DNA of 64,000 nucleotides, from the NCBI GenBank assembly GCA_038323375.1, contig JBBQGV010000016.1, forward strand, positions 12,323 to 76,322, given 5' to 3'. This DNA comes from JABWAJ01 sp038323375 (lineage in GTDB: Bacteria > Bacteroidota > Bacteroidia > Chitinophagales > Saprospiraceae). The stretch's first letter is position 1; every line of letters starts with the position of its first letter. A program made the position numbers and the translations under genes. Positions 17,285-26,900 of the stretch are shown here, one piece after another. The notes beneath the pieces were generated by a model. The model was not told where the DNA came from, made no database searches, and saw only the letters and a program-made list of their open reading frames with translations.

Positions 17285-20065
17285 CTATTCCACCACCAAC
17301 TTCCTCGCCACCGCAGCATCCGCTCCGCTCAACAATACACAATAGATGCCTGCGGGCAGGCGGCTCAAGTCTAAGCTTCGGGTATTAACGCCGGCAGTTG
17401 TTTCCCAAAGACTGCGCTGGATTTCCCGACCATTCACATCAAGCAGGCGGTAAGTCAGCAAAGCATTTTCACGCGATTGCAATTCAAGGGTGGCTTGTTC
17501 TTTTGCAGGATTCGGGAACAGGCGTAGCTGGCCGATACCGGCTGCTTCCTCCTCCATAACGCCAACCGGCGTTTTGAACGTGATAACCGTCGCAGAAGAT
17601 ACGACTACAGCGCCGTCATTATCGGTAGCCCGTGCTTCAAAGGTGTATTCGCCATAAGCTGTGGGTTGAAAATCGAGATCATAAGGCGCTTCGAACAGGG
17701 TGGCAATTACCCCGTCATTCACCAGAAGCTCAACAGAATCTACCGTGCCATCCAAGTCGTCAGCGAAGGCCGAGATAGCCAATTCGGGCAATACCTCTAC
17801 TTCGAACGTGCCGCCAGCAGGTTGATTCAAAAAAACAACCGGCACGAAATTGGGAACGCCCTGTCCGCTGAAATCGAGGTTATCTACATAAACCCGGTTG
17901 CCGCTGCCCCCGATGTTTTCAAATTCTATGGTAATGATTTCACCGGCAAAAGCAGAAATATCCACGGTTTCATGCCGCCACTGATCGCAGCTCGCAGGAA
18001 TAAACGCCGAATTGGTGGCGGGGGTAGTTGCCAGTGCGGCACCGTATTTGGTGTAAACCGGAATTCTTTCGCCGTCGCATCGGATCACATTCAAGCGCAG
18101 GATATCAGTTACCGTGCTGCTGCGCGGGGCATAAGCCACGTCAAAACTAAATTTAGTCAGACCGGAAACGTTGCGCAAGTCAATCGCCGAGCGCAAAAAG
18201 TCGTCGGTATTGCGGGTGTTGAAACTGAAATTATCCATTCGGAAGCAGGGTCCGGAACAGGTGGTGGTTACTGAACGCCAGTACGCGCCGTCTTCGCCTG
18301 GGTTTTCCACGACCCAGTTATTGTTTTGAAAATTTTCATACAATGGCAGCGCCCCTGATTCTACCACCAAGGCATCCGTGTAGGTCGCGATGTTGCTGCC
18401 AGCAGCATTGGATACCGAAAGGCTGAAGGTGTAGGTACCCGGGCTGCTGTAAACAGCAGTTGGGTTGGCTTCAGCCGAGGTCGCCGGTTCGCCGCCCGGA
18501 AAACTCCAGAGCCGCGTCTCAACCGGGCTTTCTGTCAAATCAAAAAACCGGATATTTTGTGCGACGCAGGTGCGCTCGGTATCATAAGTCGCTTTGGCAA
18601 TCGGGGCATCCACCGCTTTTACGCGAAAGCGAAAATAACCCTCCGGGGCTACGATTGGGCGAACCTGCTGTTTCCCGGAATGCGCCGTGCCGTGAAGGTA
18701 ATACTGAATTTCCGTACCCGCAGGTTGAGCAGGAATGGCCGCCGACCAGATGTTTTCAGCGACATTGGTTAAACTCATTCCAACAGCCGTATAAGGCGCG
18801 CCTTCCTGGGTTCGGTAATATAAAGTTGCACCGGAGATGCCGCTTCGGTGGCGGATTTTAGCCGCCACTGCATATTCATTTTCAGCATCGTAGGTATCGC
18901 GGAGGCGCGCATGGGCAATCCAGAGCGGGTCGTTCACGCCAACCGTTTTTGTGATGCAATGCAGGGCACCGAGCGCGGGAATGATCTGGTTGCAATTAAT
19001 GCCGACGACGTTGTATCCCGGCAGGTTTTCGCGGTAAATACGCAGGGCGGTGGTATCGTATTGCTCTTCATAAGTCGGGACGAGGATGGTTTTATTGAGA
19101 AAAATGGAATTGGTGTAGGTTCGATAATAACCGCCCTCGTCGGGGTAGCGATCGAGTTGGTCTGGCGGGCTTGGGAGGCTCAAAACATTGTAGCGGTTGC
19201 CAAACGCAGTGGTTTCCCGGCTCAGTAATTCCCGGATATTGGACGCGATCTGCGGGCCGTCGGCGACGCCTTCGGGGTAAGTGCCGAACATAATGGTCTC
19301 TTCGTCCAACAGACGAATGTGCATATCCAAATGGTGGATGCCATCATAAGGCAGGGATCTAAATTTTACATAGTTGTCCACGCCCATATACAACTGCGCG
19401 ATGTTGTCAATTTCAGCTTCTGTTTTGTCCGGATTTTCATCAAATAAGAGGTCAGAAGAAAAAGCGGTATTGAAGCCGTCCGTGAGGTGGTTGCCGCCGG
19501 TGTGTACTAGATTGTAGGGCGCTGCTGTGGCTTCAAAAATGGGCAACCCCAGAAAATTGGCTATTGCTGATGGCGAAGTATCGTCCTGTGGGCGCGGGCG
19601 GTTGTAAGTCCAGTCGGCAATCATCAGGCTGTCCACGTCATTCTGGTAGATCGTCCATGGGCCGTAATCGCGGATCCAGATGCTGTTGGTACTGCGTTGC
19701 ACCACGGTCACGCTATCCAAACTGATGCTTTCTGCATTCAGCCGATTGATCACGTTGGTCGGATTGGAGGCAATGATGATGACTTTAGTTTCTTCCACCG
19801 CATGGCGGGTGATTTCCACCAGGATGTCAATATAGTCCGTCCAGGTCAGCACCAGCGCCTGAATTTCTTCCCATTCGCCCATCGTGCGCACAGGGCCTGG
19901 CGGCGGCTGCGGAACGAAGTTCTTTTCATGGTCGGCCGGCGGGTTGTAGTACGCCCAAGCCTGGCGGGCTTCCGCTTCGGTCAGCTTATTGGGTAAAACT
20001 TCCTGAGCGGTCAATCCGCACAGCGTAGCAAAACAAAACAGGCAAGTAGTTGCAATTTTTTTCAT
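17285..20065 (-). CDS. Secreted peptidylarginine-deiminase-like enzyme (PPAD type) with T9SS tail
   Basis: 926 residues: signal peptide (about 1-20), guanidino-group-modifying enzyme domain (about 55-380), an Ig-like domain (about 400-480), a PKD domain (WSFPGG ... VYSSPGTYTFSLSV), a jelly-roll region, another Ig-like domain and a type A T9SS signal (LRLFPNPAKEQATLEL). The active site matches Porphyromonas gingivalis PPAD: D133 (IRDYGPW), H245/D247 (HHLDMH), N319 (YTNS) and catalytic C370 (GALHC). R156 and R158 in YNRPRPQDD match PPAD Arg152/Arg154, which grip the C-terminal carboxylate of peptide arginine. It likely citrullinates peptides outside the cell; free agmatine is a less likely substrate. 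Confidence 0.88.
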   Translation of the reverse strand: MKKIATTCLFCFATLCGLTAQEVLPNKLTEAEARQAWAYYNPPADHEKNFVPQPPPGPVRTMGEWEEIQALVLTWTDYIDILVEITRHAVEETKVIIIASNPTNVINRLNAESISLDSVTVVQRSTNSIWIRDYGPWTIYQNDVDSLMIADWTYNRPRPQDDTSPSAIANFLGLPIFEATAAPYNLVHTGGNHLTDGFNTAFSSDLLFDENPDKTEAEIDNIAQLYMGVDNYVKFRSLPYDGIHHLDMHIRLLDEETIMFGTYPEGVADGPQIASNIRELLSRETTAFGNRYNVLSLPSPPDQLDRYPDEGGYYRTYTNSIFLNKTILVPTYEEQYDTTALRIYRENLPGYNVVGINCNQIIPALGALHCITKTVGVNDPLWIAHARLRDTYDAENEYAVAAKIRHRSGISGATLYYRTQEGAPYTAVGMSLTNVAENIWSAAIPAQPAGTEIQYYLHGTAHSGKQQVRPIVAPEGYFRFRVKAVDAPIAKATYDTERTCVAQNIRFFDLTESPVETRLWSFPGGEPATSAEANPTAVYSSPGTYTFSLSVSNAAGSNIATYTDALVVESGALPLYENFQNNNWVVENPGEDGAYWRSVTTTCSGPCFRMDNFSFNTRNTDDFLRSAIDLRNVSGLTKFSFDVAYAPRSSTVTDILRLNVIRCDGERIPVYTKYGAALATTPATNSAFIPASCDQWRHETVDISAFAGEIITIEFENIGGSGNRVYVDNLDFSGQGVPNFVPVVFLNQPAGGTFEVEVLPELAISAFADDLDGTVDSVELLVNDGVIATLFEAPYDLDFQPTAYGEYTFEARATDNDGAVVVSSATVITFKTPVGVMEEEAAGIGQLRLFPNPAKEQATLELQSRENALLTYRLLDVNGREIQRSLWETTAGVNTRSLDLSRLPAGIYCVLLSGADAAVARKLVVE

Positions 20066-20210
20066 ATCACAGGATTTTGAACACCAGAGGATAAAGATAT
20101 TTAGAATTTTGGAGATGTACAGTGGGATGTTGATGCCCGCGTGTCAGACGGCGGACAATTAGGGGAACAACAACATAAGTTGCTTACTTTGTGCCTGAAA
20201 CAGGCTTGTA

Positions 20211-21677
20211 ATGACCACACTGCATAGTTTTTTTTCAATCGCGATTTATGTTTTTTTTCTCGTCGCTTTATGGCTTTGTTACCGCCGGAAAATCAAGCAG
20301 GTACATTGCCTGACAGCCATTCTCGTATTGGGTTTATTCCTGAGAATCGCCACCGCACAGGATCCTTTTCTCCACACTTGGGATGAGCGTTTTCACGCCT
20401 TAGTGGCCAAAAATTTGATAGAACACCCCCTGAAACCCGTCCTGTATGCCCAGCCGGTGTTGCCGTACGATTTTCGGGAATGGTCGAACAACCACATCTG
20501 GCTGAGCAAACCACCCCTGGCTTTATGGCCAATGGCGGCCTCCATCCATTGGTTTGGGACCAACGAAATCGCCGTGCGACTCCCCTCCATCCTGTTTTCC
20601 ACCCTGAGTATCCTGCTGACTTTTTTCATTGGCCGGCGCTTATTTGGTGCCTGGCCAGGGCTATTGGCCGCCTGCCTCCACGCGATGCACGGGCGGCTGA
20701 TTGAGGTAGCTTCCGGAAGGTTATCCTCCGATCACGTGGAAACGCTTTTTCTATTTTTTGTAGAATGGGCTATGTTGCTGACCGTGAAATATTACCAACG
20801 TGCTAAACGACCCGCAACGCTTGCCCTCGGGATCGGCTTGCTGACCGGGCTGGCATTTTTGTGCAAATGGATTGCTGCACTTTTTGTCCCGATCCTTTGG
20901 TTGGCTATCGGATTGTGGATGCGGCGCCCCGTTTGGGAACTGCTCAAACACGGAATGGTGATTGCCTTATCGGCAAGCGCAGTGGCGGCACCCTGGTTAT
21001 TTTTTATGCTTTACGCCTATCCGGAAGAAGCGACATATCTATTGCGTGCGGTGTTATTGCCGGTTTCTGAAACCATTCAGGGCCATCAGGGTCACTGGTA
21101 TTATTTTCTGGATCAGGCTCGACTGTATTACGGTGAATTGATTTACCTGCCTATGCTCTGGCTCGTTTTTGTCATTTGGCGAAAGCCGAAACGATTTTCC
21201 ATCTTGGTCATCACGCTATGGATTGCACTCCCGATGCTGCTGCTTTCCCTCATGGAGACCAAGCGGAGCACCTACCTCCTGTTAACCGCGCCGGGTTTTT
21301 TCCTGCTGTCCGCGCTGTGCTTTTATCTGCTGACCGTAAAACGCCCGGAAAAACGGAGCATTCGCATCCTTGCCCGCCTGACCGCCGCTTTGCTGGTCTT
21401 GCTGCCGCTCCGATATTCCATCGAGCGGGTGAAACCTTTCGCTAACTTTGCAGAAGAACGGCAATGGACGGAGGAACTGAAAGCTTTGTCAAGCGCCATT
21501 CCCCTGCCGCCAAAGCAGGTGGTTTTATTCAGTGAACCCCATCCCATTCAGGCTATGTTTTATACAGGGTTTACCGCTTATCCCTGGATACCGGAAGCCA
21601 GTATGCTGGAAGAACTGCGGGCAAAAGGGTACCGGATTTTTGTAAAAAAAGAGACCGGGTATGAAGAATACCGGTAG
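20211..21677 (+). CDS. GT39-family membrane glycosyltransferase (ArnT/PMT-like)
   Basis: 488 residues with about ten hydrophobic membrane segments. An acidic pair lies in the first periplasmic loop (FLHTWDERFHALVAKN, about residues 53-68), the catalytic signature of the PMT/ArnT fold. Then come WLSKPPLALWPMA and IAVRLPSILFS, both typical of this family. These enzymes transfer a sugar from a polyprenyl-phosphate donor to lipid or protein acceptors on the outer face of the inner membrane; the acceptor is unknown here. The gene stands alone, convergent with the DUF2480 gene. Confidence 0.87.
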   Translation: MTTLHSFFSIAIYVFFLVALWLCYRRKIKQVHCLTAILVLGLFLRIATAQDPFLHTWDERFHALVAKNLIEHPLKPVLYAQPVLPYDFREWSNNHIWLSKPPLALWPMAASIHWFGTNEIAVRLPSILFSTLSILLTFFIGRRLFGAWPGLLAACLHAMHGRLIEVASGRLSSDHVETLFLFFVEWAMLLTVKYYQRAKRPATLALGIGLLTGLAFLCKWIAALFVPILWLAIGLWMRRPVWELLKHGMVIALSASAVAAPWLFFMLYAYPEEATYLLRAVLLPVSETIQGHQGHWYYFLDQARLYYGELIYLPMLWLVFVIWRKPKRFSILVITLWIALPMLLLSLMETKRSTYLLLTAPGFFLLSALCFYLLTVKRPEKRSIRILARLTAALLVLLPLRYSIERVKPFANFAEERQWTEELKALSSAIPLPPKQVVLFSEPHPIQAMFYTGFTAYPWIPEASMLEELRAKGYRIFVKKETGYEEYR

Positions 21678-21777
21678 TGGTTGCATTGGCCGGCGTCATC
21701 AAATCGGAATATCCGCTGGTGGAAGTCATCCCGCTGACCTGGCTTTACCCTGGTGTTCCTCGTTGTCAGCATCACGC

Positions 21778-22308
21778 TCATTCCAGTTTCCTTGGCCGCT
21801 TAAAAATCGGCACGGTAGAACAAGGCTCCCCATACATAATGCTTTGCGCATAAGGCTGCAACTTCCGGGTAATCTCAATATAAGCGGCGGCGGGCACCGG
21901 TTTGTCGCTGCACCCTTTGATGACGATGCGTTTTTGGTCGTATCCCGCCGGGTCAAGCGCGTCCAATGCTTTTGCAAAAGCTGTTTTGTAATAAGCCTCC
22001 GCGTCGCCCTGGAAAATATCGGCGGCATAAGGCGCCGCACTGGCAGCTACCAGCATGTAGGCCCACATGGGGATGATCGCGTCGGCAGAACAAAAAACCA
22101 ACAGCACTTTGCCCTGGTATTGCGTCCAGTCGTGCTGCTGTATGGCTTCCCGAAAATCTTTTTCCTTGACGATCAACTCCATAAAGAGGTACTGCTTCAG
22201 GTCGAAAGGAACGACTTCAGCTTTTGGAAAAAAATCTTCCAGATTGATGGTAATCAGGCTGCTGGAGACAACCCGGTTCACTAACGGTTTTTCTGTATCT
22301 GCGTTCAT
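21778..22308 (-). CDS. DUF2480 family protein
   Basis: A 176-residue protein recognisable as DUF2480, a conserved Bacteroidota family of unknown function. Typical stretches are ITINLEDFFPKAEVVPFDL, IVKEKDFREAIQQHDW, FCSADAIIPMWAYML, KGCSDKPVPAAAYIEITRKL and the ending MYGEPCSTVPIFKRP. No signal peptide is present, so it is probably cytoplasmic. Two conserved Cys (KGCSDK and EPCSTV) could bind metal, but this is inference. It is transcribed away from the metalloprotease gene. Confidence 0.9.
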   Translation of the reverse strand: MNADTEKPLVNRVVSSSLITINLEDFFPKAEVVPFDLKQYLFMELIVKEKDFREAIQQHDWTQYQGKVLLVFCSADAIIPMWAYMLVAASAAPYAADIFQGDAEAYYKTAFAKALDALDPAGYDQKRIVIKGCSDKPVPAAAYIEITRKLQPYAQSIMYGEPCSTVPIFKRPRKLE

Positions 22309-22564
22309 AAGCTTTTACTCCTTTATAACGGTAGATGAACAACTGAACGCCCTTGCCCGTTCAAAAACAGCGGCAGGTTTTTCCTGCATGCCCTGCAAAT
22401 TTACACTTCCCTCCCACATTTAGAGCATGCCGGCGCATTTGTCAGCCTACTTACACAAAATAGATCCTTGCAATGCGTATCTTTCCTCAAATTTGTGCGT
22501 AATGTGAAGCACCTTATCAAACATTCGAGCAACAGTTTTTTACACCTCTTAATTTTTCCGTCTT

Positions 22565-25500
22565 ATGAAGCGACTTTATCTACTTTTTTTCATAGCGATC
22601 TGTATGGCAGTCGTTGTGCAGGCTCAATCGCCGCTTGCCCGGCTCATTGGGCAGGAAAAAGAACGCGACACCAGCTTTGAGCGCGTCAACTTGTTCCAGT
22701 CGCCCCAAGACCTTAAACAATCCGGCCGCTACGGCGATATCCTCAAAACGGGTTTCCTTCTTCAACCCCAAACGGAAGCTTTTCAACGCTTGCTGGAAAA
22801 CAGGCCTCATTCTATCCGAATGGATCTGCCTTTTGCCATATCGGTTTTGCTGGTTCAGGTAGATCCGATCTCCGAGGACTTTTTCGTCACGACTGAGGAT
22901 TCCAGGCCAATTGTTTATACCCCTGGTGTCTATTACCGGGGCATCGTGGAAGGGGATGAAAACTCGCTCGTCGCCATCAGCGTTTTTGATGGCGAGGTTT
23001 TCGGGTTCATCAACAGCGGGCGAACGGGCACGGTTGTGATCGGCAAATTGGGCGATGTACGCAGCCAGGAACACGTCTGTTATCGTGCGCAAGACCTGCT
23101 GATCACAGACAACTTTGAATGCGGTACGGAAGAACCGGATTATTCGCCGGAAGAACTGCGCCTGCTGGATGAAATGGCGGAGGGCGTGGGCAGCCGCAAT
23201 CCCGATAAATGCATACGCGTTTACTTCGAATGCGAATACCAATTGTACATAGAAAAACAGAGCAACACGACCACGGTCACCAATTTTGTAACGGGGCTAT
23301 ATAATGTCGTTTCTACCATTTACGCGAATGAAAGCGTGACCACCATCATTTCGCAGATTTTTATCTGGACTACTCCGGACAGTTATCCCACTTCTTCAAC
23401 TTCGGCAGCGCTGAGTGCGTTTCGAGCCGCCCGTCCCAATGTCAATGGTAACTTAGCGCACTTGTTGTCGCGCGGCGCGCCGACTGGCGGAGGGGTTGCT
23501 TATCTGGCAGGGCTGTGCAATGGCTGGGGTTATGCTTACAGCTACATCAACAGCGGCTATAACAATTTTCCGACTTATTCCTGGACTGTGAACGTGGTAA
23601 CGCACGAAATGGGGCACAACCTCAATTCGCCGCATACGCACAATTGCAGTGCCTGGTCTGGCGGAGCGATAGATGGCTGCGGCCCGGCAGCAGGTTATAC
23701 GGAAGGCAGTTGCACGCCGCCGCCACTGCCCGCACAAGGCACCATCATGAGTTACTGCCACCTCATCAGCGGGGTTGGCATCAACCCTGCGCTGGGCTTT
23801 GGCATCCAACCCGGCAACCGCATCCGGAGCTACATCAATAATGCCTCTTGTCCTGCGCCTTGCGTCCCCGGCGGTTGTCCAACTTTGACGTTCAATAAAA
23901 CCAATGTCGGTTGTTTCGGCGCTGCTACGGGTAGCGCCACCGTTGTGACAACCGGCGGAACTGCTCCGTTTACCTACCTTTGGTCGAACGGCGCTACTTC
24001 TGCAACGGTCACTGGTTTGGCTGTGGGTAATTATACGGTTAGTGTAACGACATCTACCGGCTGCTCGGTGAACGCTTCGGTCTCAATTACCCAGCCGGCG
24101 GCAGCGCTGTCTTCCAGTAGTGTAGTGACCAACGCCACCACCCCTACCACGCCCAACGGTGCCATCAATCTGAGTATCACAGGCGGAACGCCAGCCTATT
24201 CCTACTTGTGGAGTAACGGTGCAACCACACAGGACATCAGCGGGTTATTGCCGGGTACTTATTCGGTGAGCATCTCGGATGCCAACGGATGTTCGAACTT
24301 CCATTTCGCATTGGTAGGATCCGGGCCTTCGGGTGAATCGAGTTGCCTGACCACCATTAACCAGTTTCCCCACACGGAGGGCTTCGAAACGCCGGCGGGC
24401 AGTTGGACGCAGATGCAATCAGATAATTTCGACTGGGTGCGGCTTTCAACAGAAACGCCAACCCGGGGCACTGGTCCTGATTTCGCTTACCAAGGTGTGT
24501 TTTTTGCCTATACCGAAGCCGATCTTGGCAGCGGGACGGGGTCTTTACTTAGCCCTTGTTTTAACCTCTCGCCGCTCAATACCCCGGTTTTTGCATTTGC
24601 TTACCACTTGTTTGGCGGGCAAATCGGAACCCTCAACGTACAAGTTAGCACCAATGGGGGCAATACCTGGTCGGCACCCATTTGGGTCATTTCAGGCGAT
24701 CAGGGCGATGTATGGCATACGACCACCATCAGCCTCGCAAACTATGCCGGTCAAACTATTCGCCTCCGCGTTAACGGGATTGTGCCCACCAATGCCATCC
24801 TTTGCGACATCGGCGTGGATGCTTTTTATGTTGGCGAATCGCCCTGCGACGCGCCTACGCTGACTTTGAATGCGAATCCGGTTGTTTGCTTCGGTGGAAA
24901 TACGGGATCCGTTACCACACAATTGAGTGGCGGCACAGCACCTTATACCTATGCCTGGTCGAATGGCGCAACGACGGCGAATATCGGCAACCTTGCTGCC
25001 GGTTCTTATTCGGTTTCCGTTGTTGATGCGGGCGGGTGTATTGCAAGCGGTTTTGCAGTAGTTGCGCAAAATACCCAGATGAGCGTTTTCATTAATGCTG
25101 GCAATACTTCCGGTCCCGGAATGAATGATGGAATGCTAACCGTCAGCGCATCTGGCGGGGTTCCGGGGTATACTTACCTTTGGAGCACCGGCGCTACTAC
25201 AGCGACCATCAACAATCTTGCTCCGGGCACATACAGCGCCACGGCGACCGATAGCCAGGGTTGCACCAAAATCGGCTCGGGAACCGTTTCAGAAGGCGGC
25301 GTTTGCAATCCCACCTTTCAAATTCCACATTTCAACGGATTTGAAGGTGGAGCGAATGGCTGGGAACAAGGCACAAGTGATAACTTTGACTGGACTGTTT
25401 TTTCAGGGGAAACGCCGACCAGAGGCACCGGACCTGACGCAGCGTTTGAAGGTAACTTTTACCTCTACACCCAAGCTGCCGGCATCGGCAACGGCCAGGT

Positions 25501-26089
25501 TGCACACTACATTAGTCCTTGTTTTGATTTATCGGAAACCACCGACCCACAGCTATCGTTTGCTTATCACATGTTTGGCGCCAGTATAGGAACGCTTTCC
25601 GTTCAAATCAGTGTGGATGGCGGAAACAACTGGCTGGGCGCATGGTCATTGAGTGGCACACAGGGCGAAAGCTGGTTCCAAACCAGCGTATCGCTCAGCC
25701 CTTATGTCGGTGAAACCATCCGCATCCGCTTTTCCGGAAGCGTAGGCGTGGGACCGTTGGGCGATATCGGAATAGATGCGATCTCGATTACCGATCAGGG
25801 CGGAACCCCGGTAGGAAACGCCCCGGTACAATGGCGCGCATATCCGAATCCGGCGAAAGGAGTCTTGTTCCTTGAGCCAGCCCAATCATCCGGCTCGCTG
25901 CCGGCCAGCATCAGTCTGGTGGATGCGATGGGTCGGGTAGTTCTGCGCAGGAATGCTTCTGAAATTGCAGACAATGCTCGCAACGGTCAAATCCGGGTAG
26001 CCGTCAATGCACTCCAAAGCGGCGTTTATTTCGTCGTCATCGAACAGGAAGGCCAGAGCAGCATCCAGCGCATTGTACTGATGCAATAG
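22565..26089 (+). CDS. Secreted reprolysin-like zinc metalloprotease with SprB repeats and T9SS tail
   Basis: 1174 residues: signal peptide (1-21), prodomain-like region to about 210, a zincin catalytic domain with HEMGHNLNSPHTH (zinc ligands H347, H351, H357, catalytic E348) and Met-turn TIMSYCH, then two SprB-like repeats (about 430-585; TGGTAPFTYLWSNGATS), a jelly-roll/MAM-like domain, two more SprB-like repeats, a second MAM-like domain, and a type A T9SS signal (WRAYPNPAKGVLFLEP). It should be an extracellular or surface protease. The usual Gly of HExxHxxGxxH is Asn354 here. A strong hairpin lies just downstream. Confidence 0.9.
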   Translation: MKRLYLLFFIAICMAVVVQAQSPLARLIGQEKERDTSFERVNLFQSPQDLKQSGRYGDILKTGFLLQPQTEAFQRLLENRPHSIRMDLPFAISVLLVQVDPISEDFFVTTEDSRPIVYTPGVYYRGIVEGDENSLVAISVFDGEVFGFINSGRTGTVVIGKLGDVRSQEHVCYRAQDLLITDNFECGTEEPDYSPEELRLLDEMAEGVGSRNPDKCIRVYFECEYQLYIEKQSNTTTVTNFVTGLYNVVSTIYANESVTTIISQIFIWTTPDSYPTSSTSAALSAFRAARPNVNGNLAHLLSRGAPTGGGVAYLAGLCNGWGYAYSYINSGYNNFPTYSWTVNVVTHEMGHNLNSPHTHNCSAWSGGAIDGCGPAAGYTEGSCTPPPLPAQGTIMSYCHLISGVGINPALGFGIQPGNRIRSYINNASCPAPCVPGGCPTLTFNKTNVGCFGAATGSATVVTTGGTAPFTYLWSNGATSATVTGLAVGNYTVSVTTSTGCSVNASVSITQPAAALSSSSVVTNATTPTTPNGAINLSITGGTPAYSYLWSNGATTQDISGLLPGTYSVSISDANGCSNFHFALVGSGPSGESSCLTTINQFPHTEGFETPAGSWTQMQSDNFDWVRLSTETPTRGTGPDFAYQGVFFAYTEADLGSGTGSLLSPCFNLSPLNTPVFAFAYHLFGGQIGTLNVQVSTNGGNTWSAPIWVISGDQGDVWHTTTISLANYAGQTIRLRVNGIVPTNAILCDIGVDAFYVGESPCDAPTLTLNANPVVCFGGNTGSVTTQLSGGTAPYTYAWSNGATTANIGNLAAGSYSVSVVDAGGCIASGFAVVAQNTQMSVFINAGNTSGPGMNDGMLTVSASGGVPGYTYLWSTGATTATINNLAPGTYSATATDSQGCTKIGSGTVSEGGVCNPTFQIPHFNGFEGGANGWEQGTSDNFDWTVFSGETPTRGTGPDAAFEGNFYLYTQAAGIGNGQVAHYISPCFDLSETTDPQLSFAYHMFGASIGTLSVQISVDGGNNWLGAWSLSGTQGESWFQTSVSLSPYVGETIRIRFSGSVGVGPLGDIGIDAISITDQGGTPVGNAPVQWRAYPNPAKGVLFLEPAQSSGSLPASISLVDAMGRVVLRRNASEIADNARNGQIRVAVNALQSGVYFVVIEQEGQSSIQRIVLMQ

Positions 26090-26110
26090 AAAATTTTGAT
26101 TTTTAAGGTC

Positions 26111-26146
26111 AACAGCCCGTACAGTTAACTTACTGTACGGGCTGTT
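26111..26146 (+). terminator. Perfect 15-bp stem-loop after the metalloprotease gene
   Basis: AACAGCCCGTACAGT (26111-26125) pairs perfectly with 26132-26146 around a 6-nt loop, 21 bp past the stop codon. The poly-T tail is weak, so it may be a terminator or mRNA-stabilising hairpin. Confidence 0.65.
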
Positions 26147-26478
26147 GCATTTAAACTGGTGAAACAGGAAGGCGATTTTGGAATATAATTTCAAAAAATG
26201 CTTGAATGGTGGCATAAATTTTCACAAAATTAGGTGTTTTTAGAATCCGAATTTGTTTTTAAGATGAGTTTAAAATACTGGTTTTCATTGAATAAGGAAA
26301 AAAGCCAATAAAAAGCTTTTATTTTAATTAGACTCATTCTAAATAAAAATATTTTTATGAAAATTATCGCCGTATAAAATTTTGTGCGCGTATCTTCGAC
26401 AACCTTTTCTGTAAGATGGAAATGTGGCGCGCTACCACGCTCCGCAAAACCGGACATTTTAATAAACCATTGTTTGCG
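26147..26478 (+). promoter_or_regulatory. AT-rich leader and promoter region of the nuo operon
   Basis: About 330 bp without a gene between the terminator hairpin and nuoA. It is very AT-rich (runs of A and T from 26225 to 26380) and holds -7-like sequences TATAAAATTTTG (about 26373-26384) and TATCTTCG (about 26390). Neither has a clear -33 partner. It must contain the nuo promoter, but I cannot place it exactly. Confidence 0.4.
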
Positions 26479-26844
26479 ATGAATACACCTGATAATTATA
26501 TTCCGATCGTACTGCAAAGCTTAGTTGCTGGGGGGTTTGTGGTACTGGTGTTGGTGTTGACTCACTTGCTGGGGCCGCGTCGGGCAGGAAAAAACAAAGA
26601 CTCAAGTTTTGAATGCGGGATTGAGCCACAGGGCAATGCCCGAATTCCGGTATCCGTAAAATATTTTATGACGGCAATCCTGTTCGTCCTTTTCGACGTC
26701 GAGATTGTTTTCTTTTATCCCTATGCGGTGAATTTCAAGGAAATGGGTCTTGAAGGCTTTATGGCCGTCCTGGTTTTCGTTTCTGTTTTCATGTGTGGTT
26801 TTTTCTACGTATGGAAAAAAGGCGCTTTAGAGTGGGATAAATAA
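26479..26844 (+). CDS. nuoA: NADH-quinone oxidoreductase subunit A
   Basis: A membrane subunit of complex I. From the ATG at 26479 (MNTPDNYIPIVLQSL) it encodes 121 residues, the normal NuoA length. An upstream in-frame ATG at 26416 would add 21 residues of unrelated sequence. Three membrane segments flank the conserved loop (SSFECGIEPQGNARIPVSVKYF), and the third helices contain FVLFDVEIVFFYPYAV, the diagnostic NuoA motif. First gene of the 14-gene nuo locus. Confidence 0.95.
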   Translation: MNTPDNYIPIVLQSLVAGGFVVLVLVLTHLLGPRRAGKNKDSSFECGIEPQGNARIPVSVKYFMTAILFVLFDVEIVFFYPYAVNFKEMGLEGFMAVLVFVSVFMCGFFYVWKKGALEWDK

Positions 26845-26900
26845 AAAATTGAGTGACCAAAAGGCTAAGGCTGGTCATTCTCAAAGACAACTTTAGGATT

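Noticed and set aside
21661..21780. Hydrophobic reading PGFTLVFLVVSITLIPVSLAA and an adjacent VVALAGVIKSEYPLVEV in another frame
   Set aside because: These could be the decayed end of a transporter, but the pieces are short, in different frames and preceded by a stop; I cannot support a gene.
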